Assembly (NCBI GenBank): GCA_943704525.1
Contig: CALSCQ010002492.1
Location: 1 to 30,984, forward strand
Source of the DNA: Pigoraptor vietnamica
Taxonomy: Eukaryota > Opisthokonta > Filasterea
Direction of reading: 5' to 3'
Length of the DNA stretch: 30,984 nucleotides
Part shown: positions 30,941 to 30,984 of the stretch, one piece after another
Numbering within the stretch: the stretch's first letter is position 1
How the letters are laid out: each line of letters opens with the position of its first letter
The notes under the pieces: model-generated
What the model was told of the DNA's origin: nothing
What the model saw: only the letters and a program-made list of their open reading frames with translations
Database searches by the model: none
Made by a program: the position numbers and the translations under genes

Positions 30941-30984
30941 CAAGACACCGAGTCACACTTCATTACCCTGTTCTGTATTCTGTG

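Overview
This is a piece of a nuclear genome from a GC-rich, gene-dense, intron-rich unicellular eukaryote. Twelve protein genes lie in about 31 kb, and I could reconstruct splice structures for all of them: 64 complete GT-AG introns by my hand count, nearly all 58-216 nt, with one of about 419 nt. I cannot name the species. An ERICH3-type domain, a CXorf65-type protein and Rab14, together with PQBP1, TAF2 and an endosomal CLC exchanger, fit a free-living, probably flagellated heterotrophic protist. That lineage statement is inference. No bacterial operon, mobile element, CRISPR array, tRNA or rRNA was found.

Layout, left to right. 1-567: upstream DNA with palindromes and an AT-rich island. 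568-1957 (+): PQBP1-like WW-domain splicing protein. 2212-6053 (-): a 1138-residue protein with an ERICH3-like N-terminus, an SR-rich middle and C-terminal ankyrin repeats. 6810-7579 (+): CXorf65 homologue, sharing a 756-bp divergent promoter with the previous gene. 7772-9426 (-): hydroxymethylbilane synthase. 9899-12151 (+): V-ATPase subunit C. 12362-13523 (-): SAP-domain mRNA-export factor SARNP/Tho1. 13851-15316 (-): four-finger C2H2 protein with an acidic tail. 16492-19915 (+): secreted LEA/amphipathic-helix repeat protein of 1091 residues. 20071-24121 (-): TFIID subunit TAF2. 24501-29084 (+): CLC-3/4/5-type 2Cl-/H+ exchanger in 20 exons. 29295-30390 (+): acireductone dioxygenase. 30610 to the right edge (-): the C-terminal end of Rab14.

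The genes mostly alternate in strand. Convergent 3' ends are only about 155-255 bp apart, while divergent 5' regions span about 380-1175 bp and carry AT-rich islands and candidate promoter motifs. Functional themes are endomembrane acidification and traffic (V-ATPase C, CLC exchanger, Rab14), pre-mRNA processing and transcription (PQBP1, SARNP, TAF2, C2H2 factor), metabolism (heme synthesis, methionine salvage) and a probable ciliary pair (ERICH3-like with CXorf65-like). These are neighbours in a compact genome, not a co-transcribed pathway.

The least explained elements are the secreted repeat protein, whose gene is growing by 120-bp and 513-bp in-frame duplications, the ERICH3-SR-ankyrin architecture, and an unusual donor-site syntax (GTGCGT/GTGGGT, rarely A at +4).
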